From: Duganella zoogloeoides
GTDB taxonomy: Bacteria > Pseudomonadota > Gammaproteobacteria > Burkholderiales > Burkholderiaceae_D
Direction: 5' to 3'
Assembly: GCF_034479515.1 (NCBI RefSeq)
Contig: NZ_CP140152.1
Coordinates: forward strand, 2,170,001 to 2,234,000
Length of the DNA: 64,000 nt
The notes beneath the pieces are model-generated. The model searched no databases and was not told the DNA's origin. It saw only the letters and a program-made list of their open reading frames with translations. A program made the position numbers and the translations under genes. Each line of letters opens with the position of its first letter. Positions within the stretch are counted from its first letter, which is position 1. Positions 1-9,323 of this stretch are shown here, one piece after another.

Positions 1-1
1 C

Positions 2-49
2 GCGAAGGAGGTGATCGAGTGGGTGCATAGCCACAAGGAGAAAAATTGA
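2..49 (+). CDS. C-terminal tail of an unidentified protein (cut by window edge)
   Basis: Frame 2 is open from the first base to a TGA at 47-49 and encodes a lysine-rich tail (KEVIEWVHSHKEKN). A start codon and nearly all of the protein lie outside the window, so no family can be named. It could also be a chance open frame, because the region after it is noncoding. Confidence 0.35.
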   Translation, partial: AKEVIEWVHSHKEKN

Positions 50-420
50 AGTCTTCCGCGCCGCATCGATATTCCTTCTTCAATCTATCTGCATCCGTTT
101 CTGCAACGGTTTGAGAGCACGGGCGGTGCCGCCGTTTTCCGATTTGGCCAAGTTGGCAAATGAGGTAAATGGTATGTATCGTTTTATGATAGGCATTATC
201 CAGTCCATCGACGGGTGGCAACTTACCCGCAAAGGGGTAGCCAGTCCCGAATCCGTCGTGCAATGACAATTGACTCACCTGAAACTGAGCGAAAAACTTA
301 TCTGGCCTGCCTGACCACCAGCATTCATGAGCGAATTTTGCAACGCATTTGCGCCCACAAATTGTGGCTATGGACATAAATTCTGAAGCGATCAGTTTCA
401 GGAATGCGCCAGGGCACTGA
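50..420. other. Stretch without a recognisable gene
   Basis: No open frame here has a convincing start, ribosome binding site or familiar protein motif. It lies just before a decayed IS66 segment and may be part of the same eroded mobile DNA. Confidence 0.5.
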
Positions 421-690
421 CTGCAGCACTCCTTGGAATTCAAACGCGCATTGTTGGTGCTGTCGTTCGAACCGACCGGTACCGTTGCTCGCATCCCGCG
501 CGAACGCGGCGCCAACGCCAACTAGGTGCTCAGCTGGCGCCGCCTCTATCAACAAAAGCGCCTCGACCTGCCTGCGTGGATGCGCGGCGATGGTTTGTTA
601 CCGGTGGTGCAGGCTCCGACAGCGCCTGCTCCAGGCAAGGCGCCGGGGACGATGCCAACGCCACGATCGCGCTTGAGGTGGATGGGTCCC
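421..690 (+). pseudogene. IS66-family tnpA remnant, interrupted by an amber codon
   Basis: The frame reads HSLEFKRALLVLSF, then GTVARIPRERGANAN, a TAG at 523-525, then VLSWRRLYQQKRLDLP. This is the helix-turn-helix accessory protein TnpA of IS66-type elements, in which the pattern 'GVNANQVFxWRRLYxxGxL' is typical, so the TAG sits where a CAG (Gln) codon is expected. The N-terminus is preceded in frame by a stop at 418-420. Together with the tnpB remnant that follows, it is the left part of a dead IS66 element. What is left after about 640 is not recognisable as TnpA. Confidence 0.8.
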
Positions 691-751
691 GGTAAGAATC
701 AAAGGCCTACCTACCGCGGCAGTCTGGCAAAGGTCTTGATGGAGTGCTGCA

Positions 752-1093
752 ATGATCAGCTTGCCAGCCGGCACCAGTGTCCGATAGACGCCGGCACCAC
801 CGACATGACCTCCAGCTTCAACGGGCGGCAGCCAACGTGTCAACAGTGCTGGAGGAAGGTTCGTTCTCCGCACAAATATTTATGTTCCGTGGACGTCGCG
901 GGGACATCACCAAATTTCGGTGGTGGACCGGCAGCAGTGGTTTGTGCCTGCTGGCCAAGCAGCTTGAACTCGGGCGTTTCATCCGGCGCAGGTTAGCAAC
1001 GATTCGGTGGCGCTGACGCAGGCGCTATCGGTGCGGCTTGAGGGCATAGAGTGGCGACGGCTGGTACGGACCTGGAAACCCGAACGTCAGCCT
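752..1093 (+). pseudogene. IS66-family tnpB remnant with several frameshifts
   Basis: ATG at 752 starts MISLPAGTSV, followed in shifted frames by DAGTTDMTSSFNG, then FMFRGRRGDITKFRWW, GLCLLAKQLELGRF and finally LEGIEWRRLVRTWKPER. These are the successive conserved blocks of the IS66 accessory protein TnpB (usual length about 115 residues). At least three frame changes or stops (first TAG at 784) separate the blocks, so it cannot make a normal protein. No tnpC follows here, but a tnpC fragment on the same strand lies at 15016-15648. Confidence 0.85.
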
Positions 1094-1337
1094 TTTAAAC
1101 GATCCAAGTATGGCGTGAACTTAGCGCATGCACGGCCCAAACGGCTTGCCCGACGATATTGCCATTTCGGATACGCCCCAAAATATTTGCCGTATCTTGT
1201 CTGAGTGACGTCGTTGCCGATGACAGCAACGCTTTGCATGAAGTTCTGTTTAGCGCCTCCGCGGAGCGGCGCGCGGGTGCCACGGGCATCATCACCCGCT
1301 GCCGCGAAATCGGCAGCCCTTCGAGCGACCTGTGGTA

Positions 1338-1353
1338 CTGTACGAACATACAG
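1338..1353. promoter_or_regulatory. LexA (SOS) box
   Basis: CTGTACGAACATACAG matches the beta/gamma-proteobacterial LexA consensus CTGT-N8-ACAG at all eight fixed positions. It ends 18 bases before the GTG start of the next gene, the usual place for an SOS operator overlapping a promoter. Confidence 0.75.
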
Positions 1354-1371
1354 TTAATTTGAGGTGTTGAA

Positions 1372-2052
1372 GTGAAAGTATGGGCATGGCGGCGGCGGGA
1401 TAGTGGCGTGATGTTGCCAGCCGCCGAGCAAATTGGCGATCCTCTGCATTCGCTGGAGTTAGTGGTGGTCGAGGTGACCGATCAGGGCCGGCGGCGGCCC
1501 ACAAAGGTTGCTCGCCTGGTTCCACCGGGCAGCCGAGTTGCGGTCGCGGAGCTCGTTTCGGCAAAACTGGCCTGGTTCAATACGGACAAGTTCGTGCTGA
1601 GCGGGGAGGATTGCTTAGCCTGGGAACGTAAAACGATGCATGCATCGCAGTCGTGGTTGTGCCAGTTCGACGTGCCAAGCAAGGAGGCCGTGTTCAAGGT
1701 ATGGACGAGTCATCAGGAGGGCGTGGAAATGTCGCGCCATCGCGTTCTAAATAGCGGCCCTAATTTCACCGCGTCGAGCATTGGGGTGAGTAGCATGATG
1801 CACGAGCAGCTCGGGCGGCACACCACGCAAGCTTTGGTCAGGCGCGCTACCACCACTCATCTGGCATTGCTGGACTGCGACATTGCCTGGATGTCGGAAG
1901 AGCGGTTCTGTCTGACAGGATTCCAGCACTATCCGCAGAGTGAACAGGCACCGGCTCGATTGCTCAGGCAGGGCTGGTTCTGTGAGCCAGACATTCCCGT
2001 TCTGCCAGCCGCAGTATCGGAACGGCTCTTGCGCAAGATGTCGTTACGATGA
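1372..2052 (+). CDS. Hypothetical protein, probably SOS-regulated
   Basis: This is a 226-residue ORF with GTG start, preceded by GAGGTG at 1361-1366 (spacing 5 bases) and by a perfect LexA box. I do not recognise a family. The protein has no signal peptide or membrane span. It contains two loosely similar segments: residues about 65-100 (AWFNTDKFVLSGEDCLAW) and about 165-190 (DIAWMSEERFCLTGFQHY). These hint at an internal duplication. It lies between dead IS fragments, so it may be an orphan cargo gene. SOS control suggests a role around DNA damage, mutagenesis or mobile-element induction, but that is inference only. Confidence 0.6.
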   Translation: MKVWAWRRRDSGVMLPAAEQIGDPLHSLELVVVEVTDQGRRRPTKVARLVPPGSRVAVAELVSAKLAWFNTDKFVLSGEDCLAWERKTMHASQSWLCQFDVPSKEAVFKVWTSHQEGVEMSRHRVLNSGPNFTASSIGVSSMMHEQLGRHTTQALVRRATTTHLALLDCDIAWMSEERFCLTGFQHYPQSEQAPARLLRQGWFCEPDIPVLPAAVSERLLRKMSLR

Positions 2053-2105
2053 AATGTCCGACGCTGCGTGGGTTAGTGTTGGACTGACCTACTTCGCCTC
2101 AGAAG

Positions 2106-2425
2106 TACAGCGAGCGCCTGGCAGAAGCCGGCATCGAACCGTCTCTGGGCAGCAAGGGCGACAGCTACAATAATGCCTTGGCCGAGACGATCAACGGGCT
2201 ATACAAGGCTGAACTGATCCATCGCCGCGCGCCCTGGAAAACGCGTGAGGCCGTCGAACTGGCCACGCTGGAATAGGTATTCTGGTTCAACCACCATCGC
2301 TGCTTGGGCCGCTCGGCTATATTCCGCCAGCAGAAGCTGAGGCAAACTATTACAAGCGACTGAGCACTCAAGCCACCGCGGCCTGACTCACACTACCCGG
2401 CCTCCACGAAAGCCGGGGTGGTTCA
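2106..2425 (+). pseudogene. IS3-family orfB C-terminal remnant with terminal inverted repeat
   Basis: The frame reads [18 protein letters not shown], then DSYNNALAETINGLYKAELI, up to a TAG at 2274-2276. After a further frameshift it reads GYIPPAEAEANYYKRL to a TGA at 2384-2386. This is the end of the DDE integrase domain of IS3-family OrfB, with the catalytic Glu in LAETI. The right end of the element is visible near 2425, where the reverse complement starts TGAACCACCCCGG, like the end of the IS3 copy at 47221. Everything upstream of the last third of orfB is missing. Confidence 0.85.
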
Positions 2426-2562
2426 CTCGAGGCCGGGAGCGGCGGCAGCGACCGGCAAACCTGCACTGCGCTTGCCGGGAGAAAAATCCAAAAAATCGAT
2501 CAATGGCGAGAATTGGGCCGATGGCTGGAGCCAGTGACCGATGACACTCAGTCTGTGGCAAC

Positions 2563-3954
2563 GATGGTGCCCCACGACGTGGTGTATGAAGACTTCGCCA
2601 GAGATGGCGTTTAGGAAGGCCGCGAGAAGGTGGTCATTGTGATTCTTGAGGTAATGTTGGGTTTACGAAGACCTTAACAAAACCACTTTGAGGAACCACA
2701 ATGACCGACACCACTATCGCATTATCTGAGCTTGCCGAAAAGGGGGCAGATGCAGATTTCATCCGCCAGACGCTGCAGCACGCTCTGCAGCGACTCATGG
2801 AAATGGACGTCGAGGCGCTTTGCCAGGCAGCTTACGGCGAGCGCAGCGACGAACGTATCAACAGCCGCAACGGTTATCGGGACCGCGGCTACGAAACCCG
2901 GGCCGGCAAAGTCGACTTAAAGATTCCAAAGCTCCGTACAGGCAGCTATTTCCCCGGATTTCTCGAGCCGCGCAGGACGGCCGAGAAGGCTCTCACGGCA
3001 GTGATCCAGGAAGCCTATATTCAGGGAATCTCGACCCGCTCGGTCGATGACCTGGTCAAAGCCATGGGCATGACCGGGGTCTCGAAAAGTCAGGTATCAC
3101 GGCTATGCGAGGAGATCGATGAGCGCGTGCAGACCTTCTTGAATCGACCGATCGAAGGCGATTGGCCTTATCTCTGGATCGACGCCACCTATGTGAAATC
3201 ACGCCAGGCCGGCCGTGTGGTCTCGGTGGCCGTGATAATCGCTGTAGCAGTCAATACCGATGGCGTGCGCGAAATTCTCGGAGTAGCGACCGGCCCTTCG
3301 GAAGCGGAGCCGTTCTGGACCGACTTCCTGCGCGGTCTGACCCGCCGTGGTCTGCGTGGGGTGAAACTGGTGATCTCCGATGCGCATGAAGGCCTCAAAG
3401 CGGCAGCGAGCAAAGTGCTCAAAACGAGCTGGCAGCGCTGCCGGGTCCATTTCATCCGTAACGCGCTGGCCCATGCCGGTAAAGGTCAGCGGCAAGCCGT
3501 GCTCGCCATGATCAATACCATCTTCGTGCAGGACACTGCGGAGGCGGCCAGCGTGCAATGGCGCAGCGTCGCCGATCAGCTACGGCCAAAGTTCCCCAGG
3601 CTCGCTGCCATGATGGACGATGCTGAACATGAAGTGCTGACATTTATGACGTTCCCAAAAGCGCATCGGACGCAGATCCACAGTACCAATCCGCTTGAGC
3701 GGCTCAATGCCGAGGTCAAACGAAGGACCAACGTCATCGGCATTTTTCCCAACGATGGCGCCATCATCCGCCTAGTAGGCGCCATGATGCTCGAGCAAAA
3801 CGACGAGTGGTCATTACAGCGCCGTTACATGCAGCTTGAAGGATTGCAGTCCTTGAGCGACAATCAGCCTGCACGGCTATCCGCTGTGATTAACTGATCG
3901 GGAACCCAGCCCCTCGAGAATTACTTCTCATACACCACTTCTGGGGACACCATC
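2563..3954 (+). mobile_element. IS256-family insertion sequence, intact, with 8-bp target duplication
   Basis: The element is 1392 bp. Its left end begins GATGGTGCCCC. Its right end, read on the minus strand, begins GATGGTGTCCCC, and both ends continue into a shared GTGGTGTATGA motif, giving imperfect terminal inverted repeats of about 25-30 bp. It is flanked by the 8-bp direct repeat GTGGCAAC at 2555-2562 and 3955-3962, the target-duplication size expected for IS256. One full-length transposase gene lies inside. Matching target duplications indicate a single, relatively recent insertion. Confidence 0.9.
2701..3897 (+). CDS. IS256-family transposase (Mutator type)
   Basis: This is a 398-residue transposase, the normal length for the family. 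The DDE catalytic residues are visible: Asp in LWIDATYVK (about residue 160), Asp in VISDAHEG (about 226) and Glu in [13 protein letters not shown] (about 332). The N-terminal part includes the RNGYRDR segment common to IS256 transposases. ATG at 2701 follows GAGGAACC. Nothing appears broken, so the element may still be active. Confidence 0.95.
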   Translation: MTDTTIALSELAEKGADADFIRQTLQHALQRLMEMDVEALCQAAYGERSDERINSRNGYRDRGYETRAGKVDLKIPKLRTGSYFPGFLEPRRTAEKALTAVIQEAYIQGISTRSVDDLVKAMGMTGVSKSQVSRLCEEIDERVQTFLNRPIEGDWPYLWIDATYVKSRQAGRVVSVAVIIAVAVNTDGVREILGVATGPSEAEPFWTDFLRGLTRRGLRGVKLVISDAHEGLKAAASKVLKTSWQRCRVHFIRNALAHAGKGQRQAVLAMINTIFVQDTAEAASVQWRSVADQLRPKFPRLAAMMDDAEHEVLTFMTFPKAHRTQIHSTNPLERLNAEVKRRTNVIGIFPNDGAIIRLVGAMMLEQNDEWSLQRRYMQLEGLQSLSDNQPARLSAVIN

Positions 3955-3962
3955 GTGGCAAC

Positions 3963-4305
3963 GAATAACGATGGCACAGCAGATGCTACCGCAGGCGGCG
4001 CGCTGGCAGCGTACCTCTGGGGGCGCCGCTGGCGTTTCAACCGGCGTGTTCCTCGCTCTGTTATCGCAGATGCGCCGGTCGAAGAAACTCCGCTGCGGCC
4101 TGGCGTTCAGTGCACTTAACGAAATCGCTTGCGCAGTCGCGTCCGGGGCAAGCCGGCACCCCAGACTTCCGGGTCGTTGAGCCTGAGGGGGTTGCGTAGC
4201 CGCTGCGGCAGACGAGGTCACAGGGCGGGGCCATGACCGCGGAAGAAAGGATTTGATGTCAGATGGCGCAGCTTAGCCTTGCTGGTCGCCGCTGCATTGC
4301 AATCA
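3963..4305. other. Stretch without a recognisable gene
   Basis: This is GC-rich sequence between the IS256 element and the 3' end of the diguanylate cyclase gene. Open frames on both strands give low-complexity Ala/Arg peptides and no known motif. It was presumably continuous with the DNA before 2555 until the IS256 inserted. Confidence 0.5.
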
Positions 4306-5280
4306 TCAAGTACCTGTGCTGTTTGCTTGTCGTTTCTTGTTTTCAAACATAGCATCGTCTGCTACCTGGATCATTTTTTCGATAGGTTCATCCGTGTCGT
4401 GCTGGAAGTGGGCAACACCGACGCTGTATTCGATCTGATAAGGCTTATCGAATGTTTTGTTCGCAGCAGCTGTTGCGACCTTGAACCGGTCGAGCACGAC
4501 GCCGATTCTGTCCTCGTCGGAGTCGAGCAGCATGACGACAAATTCATCGCCACCCAAGCGCGCAATGACGTCACAATCGCGGAATGAATCGATCATTATC
4601 TGCGCGAAAGAAACTAACGCGAAGTCGCCTTCGTGATGGCCATACGAGTCGTTGATCATCTTAAACTTGTTTAGATCAAACAACACGATCGATATCGGAA
4701 GCTTATTTCTACGACATACTTTCAGGCTGTGATCGACTAAGGTCATGAAGCCCCTGCGATTGGAAATCATCGTCAGTTCATCAAGTGTTGCTAGCTGGAT
4801 CGATTTAATTTCCTGCTCGATCATCTCGCCCAAGTCTTGAAGGAGCTGCTGGTCCTCTTCATCCATTTCCCGCGGCTTCGAATCGATCAGACATAGCGTG
4901 CCGATATTGATGCCCTGTCTCACCTTTAATACGTAACCAGCGTAAAACCGGATATTCGGGGCGTCAGTCACTAGAGGATTGTCAAAAAATCGCTCGTCGT
5001 TGAGCACATTGGGCACGATAAACAGTCCTGCCTGGTTGATTGCATGCCCACAGAATGATACCTCCCTAGAAGTCTCTGAGACTTCCAGACCTTGGGCAGA
5101 CTTGAACCATTGCCGGTCTTCATCGATCAAACTGACCAGTGAGATTGGAACGCCAAATAGTCGCCTGGCGAGCCTGGTAACGCGGTCAAATCGCTCTTCG
5201 TGGGAGCTGTCCAGAATTTGAAGTGCTCGCAGCGCATGCAATCGCTCCGCCTCGTTTAGCGGAATATCGGGACGTTTCAT
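4306..5280 (-). CDS. GAF-GGDEF diguanylate cyclase
   Basis: The product is predicted to make cyclic di-GMP from two GTP, controlling the switch between motile and sessile life. It has 324 residues from the ATG at 5280; an upstream in-frame ATG at 5316 is less likely because the family N-terminus starts near PLNEAERLHALRALQILD. Residues about 20-155 form a GAF domain (SFCGHAI, YAGYVL, GTLCLIDS). Residues about 165-320 form the GGDEF domain, with an intact RLGGDEF signature near residue 243. An RDCD inhibitory site lies exactly five residues upstream, so product inhibition is expected. It has no membrane span and should be cytosolic. It stands alone among IS debris. Confidence 0.92.
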   Translation of the reverse strand: MKRPDIPLNEAERLHALRALQILDSSHEERFDRVTRLARRLFGVPISLVSLIDEDRQWFKSAQGLEVSETSREVSFCGHAINQAGLFIVPNVLNDERFFDNPLVTDAPNIRFYAGYVLKVRQGINIGTLCLIDSKPREMDEEDQQLLQDLGEMIEQEIKSIQLATLDELTMISNRRGFMTLVDHSLKVCRRNKLPISIVLFDLNKFKMINDSYGHHEGDFALVSFAQIMIDSFRDCDVIARLGGDEFVVMLLDSDEDRIGVVLDRFKVATAAANKTFDKPYQIEYSVGVAHFQHDTDEPIEKMIQVADDAMFENKKRQANSTGT

Positions 5281-5816
5281 AATGTCGCTTCTAATATATC
5301 TGGGTCTAATCACCAACCCATGTTTTAGATTCCTGCCATGCGTAACCGTTGAATTTCGCGATCACGCTATTGGGACTATTTGCCATTCTAGTCCAATGCT
5401 TTTTTTCCTGTAAGAAAAACGCAAAGTCGTGTGGCGGATTTGTCTCATCGCCAGCGCTATGTAACAAATTCATCTGTCGCCCCATGAATTTTCGATTGCT
5501 GCCACGCTCCAGTACTTAGTCCTTAATGGCAGGAATTTCCCTTGCGCAACACAAGTAGCTGTACAGCGGCCGTGCTAGCGAGTGTTTTTAGTGACGTTTC
5601 AGTTGCCATGTTGGGCCGGTTGAGGTGGTACCGCCCCACCCAGGACTTTGACGGCCAACTCCCCGCCTTTTTTGTTGACTTAACAGATCCAGGATCTGTC
5701 GGTTCATAGTGGCGAAGGCTCATCGCTGTAAGGGTACGCGCTTGTGCCTCCCAGGTGCATCACCGTCTTCAAAAAATATTAAGTTGCGGAGGCATTTCTA
5801 AATATTTGTCCTTCCC
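5281..5816. other. Intergenic stretch upstream of the cyclase gene
   Basis: AT-richer than its surroundings. The promoter of the minus-strand cyclase gene must lie near 5285-5350. A minus-strand open frame at 5523-5723 gives a basic peptide that I do not recognise, and I do not call it a gene. Confidence 0.45.
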
Positions 5817-6008
5817 TCACTGGCTCAATGTGGCGGGAAAGGGGCGGCGCGATACTCGGTTGGCCGGCGCGTTCGCCGCGTCGATGCCGGCGGCCAGCGC
5901 CTCGGAGTCCACGTGTTTGGTCAAGCCGATCAGCGTATCACCGATCTTTGTACGCGGGTCCTCGCGTTCATCTTCGGCAAACACGCTGATTCGGGGCTTC
6001 ATCAGCAA
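5817..6008 (-). pseudogene. IS5-family transposase N-terminal stub
   Basis: A 63-codon frame reads ISVFAEDERED, then KIGDTLIGLTKHVDSEALAA and ends RRPFPATLSQ. This is the N-terminus of IS5-type transposases (pattern 'LSKLGDPLxxLxxHVDFExLxxxIDxA...GRPPFP'). The normal protein continues for another 250 or more residues; here it stops right after the PFP block. No catalytic region is present, so it is a dead fragment. Confidence 0.7.
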
Positions 6009-6948
6009 TGGAGCTCACTCGACGTGGGGAGTGCTGAAATTTAGCCGCCTCAGGCCAGCGGGTGATATGTTTTTCGAGGTCGTCTTTAGGCCGTCGCGGC
6101 CACTAATTGCATCCGCAGCCGAACTTTGTCGTTCCTCGCAGCACAGCGTTTTGCAGATTTGAAATCTAACGACCGCCGATACAGGAAAAAAACGAAAAAT
6201 TCCCGTCATTCGCATTCCTTAGGGGCGTGTCTGAAGATGAGCGGCAACCAGAGAACCGCAATTATCGTTAAAACAACTAATGCTACCATCCTTGCTAGTC
6301 CTACTTATGGCGAAAGATTGTTCACAAGCGTCAGAACCGGCTTGCCATAAACTGGACATAATGCTTCCACTATCCAGTAAGTTGCAGCACGGTAGAAATT
6401 TCTGTGCGACAGCCCAGGTCGGCATCGGTTCGCTTTAATTGCAAGAATTGTTAAAAAATAAATCCCAGTAAAAAATTTTAACGAATGGAATATTCCGACC
6501 CTCAATTACCTAAACTATGATTCGATTTTTTTTTGCTAGCCCGGAGCGCCTCATAACGGCTCTTCTGGCGAATATAGAACGGCGCCTCTAAGCAACCGAA
6601 ACCAAGTGCTGCAAGGTCCTATGTATCGTCGCCTTGATGGATAGCCAGCAAAAATTACAAGCCCGACAAAAGAATCGTTGGTGTGGATACGATATACATT
6701 GTGTTTTCCTCACACACCCGTTTTTCACTTCTCACCCAGATTTTTTAGCGAATTTATCGTCCGTGCGGCCGACAGGCCGCTTCCGCCGAACTTGGAATGT
6801 GTTCGTGAGGATAGCATCTTACTTAGCTGAAAAAGACGCGAAACCTCACCACTTGGAATGGCGATGCTGACAATTCCGCTACTGCCGGAAACTGTCAGTC
6901 GCGACCCCTATAATTTTTGGGTCAACTACTCATCAAAGGACCCACGAC
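6009..6948. other. Long gene-free, AT-rich stretch
   Basis: There are 940 bases without a supported gene. Composition is clearly lower in GC than the flanking genes, with short unrelated open frames on both strands. The promoter for the VOC-family gene should lie near 6860-6935. No repeat, RNA gene or attachment site is evident. Confidence 0.5.
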
Positions 6949-7374
6949 ATGACTATTCAAACCGTTGCCCACCTCAACTTTCGCGGTAACGCCCGAGCGG
7001 TGCTCGCTTTCTATCATGCCGTCTTCGGCGGCCAGCAGACCTGCGTGACCTGGGGCCAGGTCTATGGCACGACAGACGCGGTCCAGTCGGAACTGATCGC
7101 CTGGGGACAGGTGCAGTCCGACGATGGGTTTCACGTGATGGCCTATGATGTTCCGCCCGAGCGCGCCTGGAGTGCTGGCGACACGCCCTTTTTCGTGGCG
7201 GTCACCGGCAACGATGCCACTACGCTCACGCGCTACTGGGAAGGCTTGACTGTGGGCGCCTCCATCGTGCATCCACTGGCGCCAGCCGGCTTTTCGCCAC
7301 TCTATGGCATGCTCAAGGATCGCTTCGGCATTACGTGGGTGCTGTCGCTGTCCACGAGCCAGGCCGTGGCTTGA
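6949..7374 (+). CDS. VOC-family (PhnB/glyoxalase-like) protein
   Basis: This is a 141-residue single-domain protein of the vicinal-oxygen-chelate fold. The start (TIQTVAHLNFRGNARAVLAF) and the closing strand (DRFGITWVLSLS) match the PhnB/3-demethylubiquinone methyltransferase-like subgroup, which often has no assigned reaction. AAAGGA at 6936-6941 supports the ATG at 6949. The WYL regulator starts 75 bases downstream on the same strand and may regulate or be co-transcribed with it. The substrate cannot be told from sequence. Confidence 0.85.
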   Translation: MTIQTVAHLNFRGNARAVLAFYHAVFGGQQTCVTWGQVYGTTDAVQSELIAWGQVQSDDGFHVMAYDVPPERAWSAGDTPFFVAVTGNDATTLTRYWEGLTVGASIVHPLAPAGFSPLYGMLKDRFGITWVLSLSTSQAVA

Positions 7375-7449
7375 TCGTTGCGCTCGGCTGTGTTTGAATA
7401 GCCGGGATGCAGTCGTTTTGCCGCATGGCCCTTTAATTATTTAAATCGT

Positions 7450-8172
7450 ATGTCCCGTTCCGAACGCCTGCTGAATCTGCTGCAAGTGTTGCGCCACCAT
7501 CGGCGGCCAGTGACGGGGCAAGCGCTGTCCGCGGAACTTGGCGTGAGCATCCGCACCTTGTACCGCGATATCGCCAGTCTCAAGGCGCAGGGGGCGGTCA
7601 TTGAGGGCGAGCCTGGCCTCGGTTACGTGATGAAGCCGGGTTTCATGCTACCGCCCCTGATGTTTGCCGCTGAAGAGCTCGATGCACTGGTGCTGGGCAT
7701 GCGGTTGATCGCCGAGCAGGGCGATCAGAGCCTGGCGCAAGGCGCCAGCCGGGCGCTCGACAAGATCTACGCGGTGTTGCCCGCCGAGCTGCGGCGCGAA
7801 CTGGAGGCGTCGGCACTGCTCGTGGGCGCTGGCCGCAAGGTGCCGCCCCAAGCGGTCGACGCCGACGTGTTGCGCACTGCCATCCGTATCGGGCATAAGC
7901 TCGAACTCAGCTACCGGACACCTGCCGGCGCGGTGTCCGAGCGCACCGTCTGGCCGTTTGCGCTGGTGTATTTCGACCTGACCCGGGTGCTCATGTGCTG
8001 GTGCGAATTGCGCGGAGCGTTCCGCAATTTCCGCACCGATCGCATCCTCGCTGCCAAACTGCTCAGCACCCGATCGCCCAGAAGCAGGCAGGCACTGCTT
8101 GCTCAATGGCGCCGTACCGAATACGTTGCCGGCCACAGCATCCTGCCCGAGGCCACCAGCGGCGTGCGCTGA
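7450..8172 (+). CDS. HTH-WYL (YafY-type) transcriptional regulator
   Basis: The protein has 240 residues. An N-terminal HTH_11 domain (RSERLLNLLQVLRHHRRPVT, then LGVSIRTLYRDIASL, residues about 3-60) is followed by a WYL-type ligand domain (about 140-220) containing ALVYFDLTRVLMCWCELRGAF and FRTDRI. WYL domains sense small molecules or nucleic acid ligands. Its position beside the VOC gene suggests local control. No strong ribosome site precedes the ATG, but the start fits the family N-terminus exactly. Confidence 0.9.
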   Translation: MSRSERLLNLLQVLRHHRRPVTGQALSAELGVSIRTLYRDIASLKAQGAVIEGEPGLGYVMKPGFMLPPLMFAAEELDALVLGMRLIAEQGDQSLAQGASRALDKIYAVLPAELRRELEASALLVGAGRKVPPQAVDADVLRTAIRIGHKLELSYRTPAGAVSERTVWPFALVYFDLTRVLMCWCELRGAFRNFRTDRILAAKLLSTRSPRSRQALLAQWRRTEYVAGHSILPEATSGVR

Positions 8173-8408
8173 CCGCCAGGTGGTCGCCGACCGGTCGCGT
8201 CTGCAGCATGGCCAGCACGCCGCTTGCAGACCGAGGTGTGCTCAGCGTTGCTGCCGACGTGCACCGCGCTGCCGCACCCGCAATCTTTTCATGCCCGTCG
8301 ACATCGCAGCATTACCGGCTGCCGCTTGCCAACATCATCAGAACAGGTCGCGAAACTCGGTCGCGCCCGATCATGCGTGGATGCTGATCTGGCAGTGCTC
8401 AGCGGCAG

Positions 8409-9323
8409 TTAGCCGGTACCGCAGGCGTATTGCACGGCGAGCTGCGGGAACCGGGCCGCAAGCAAGCCAGCAGTCCGGTTGCCTGGCCCGAGCGCCTGTT
8501 CCAGACAGCGTTGCACCTGGCGTAGCGCGTTGTCCATGTTGTGGCCAGCCGCGGCGATGTCCAGGCTACCGGGCAGGGTGGCCTTGTCGGATTCCTGCCC
8601 GGTATCGTCGCCCGTAGCGTCACCGTGCCACGGGCGCGGCCCCGCGCCAGCACCCGGCAGTTCATCCCGGATCTGGTACGCCTGGCCCACTGCCGCTGCG
8701 ACACCGCGCAAGCTGCGCGTGACAGTGTCGTTCGCTTGCGCAACGATGGCGGCCATCTCGATGGCGGTGCACAGCAGGGCGCCGGTCTTTAATGCATGGG
8801 ATGTGTCGATGTTGATCTGTGCCTGTTCCGGGCTGCCGACCACATTGCCGCATTGACCTGCAAACAAGCCTTGCGCACCGATGGCCTGCGCCAGCACCGC
8901 GACCAGGTCCATGCGCATCGGTGCAGAAAGGTCCTCTGCACCGGCCACCAGCGTAAAGGCCTGGCTGAACAGTGACACCGCTGCCAGCACCGTGACGTCT
9001 TCGCCATACCGGCGATGTAGCGCCGGTACGCCACGGCGCAATGCCGTGTCGTCCTTGCAGGGCAGGCCGGCTAAAACCAGGGCTGCTGCCTGCACGATGG
9101 CGATCGCGCACGCTACATCCAGCAGTGAAGGCGTGTCGTAGCCGATGTCACGCGCAATGGAGACCAGCAAGATCGACTCCAGCCGTGTTCGCGGTCCAAG
9201 CACGGCAGCGCGCATGGCGTCGCCCAGCGGATCGACCGAATCATGTCCGCCGAACACCTGCTGCAAACGTTGCTCGAGCGCCCGTTCGACGGTGTCCCAA
9301 TGCATTCGGTGGCGGTCGGTCAT
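8409..9323 (-). CDS. Polyprenyl synthetase-fold protein lacking key aspartates
   Basis: This is a 304-residue protein with the all-helical isoprenyl diphosphate synthase layout, such as LPCKDDTALRRG in the first active-site region. The usual HDDLPCMDDDDLRRG is altered: the first Asp pair is replaced (LAGLPCKDD). The second Asp-rich motif (DDILD) reads IRDEL followed by Gly-rich sequence. Normal chain elongation therefore looks doubtful; it may be a catalytically impaired paralogue or have a different prenyl substrate. The ATG at 9323 has an AGGAGG-type site (plus-strand TCCTCC at 9331-9336). The start overlaps the stop of the metallophosphoesterase (TAATG), so the two are probably translationally coupled. 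Confidence 0.75.
   Translation of the reverse strand: MTDRHRMHWDTVERALEQRLQQVFGGHDSVDPLGDAMRAAVLGPRTRLESILLVSIARDIGYDTPSLLDVACAIAIVQAAALVLAGLPCKDDTALRRGVPALHRRYGEDVTVLAAVSLFSQAFTLVAGAEDLSAPMRMDLVAVLAQAIGAQGLFAGQCGNVVGSPEQAQINIDTSHALKTGALLCTAIEMAAIVAQANDTVTRSLRGVAAAVGQAYQIRDELPGAGAGPRPWHGDATGDDTGQESDKATLPGSLDIAAAGHNMDNALRQVQRCLEQALGPGNRTAGLLAARFPQLAVQYACGTG

Noticed and set aside
5523..5723. Minus-strand 66-codon frame
   Set aside because: No ribosome site, no family, and located in an AT-richer intergenic stretch; likely chance.
8173..8408. Possible gene between the WYL regulator and the prenyl-synthase-like gene
   Set aside because: Overlapping plus-strand frames are Arg/Pro-rich with no motif. 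The genes on either side converge, so this is most likely a 3' intergenic region.
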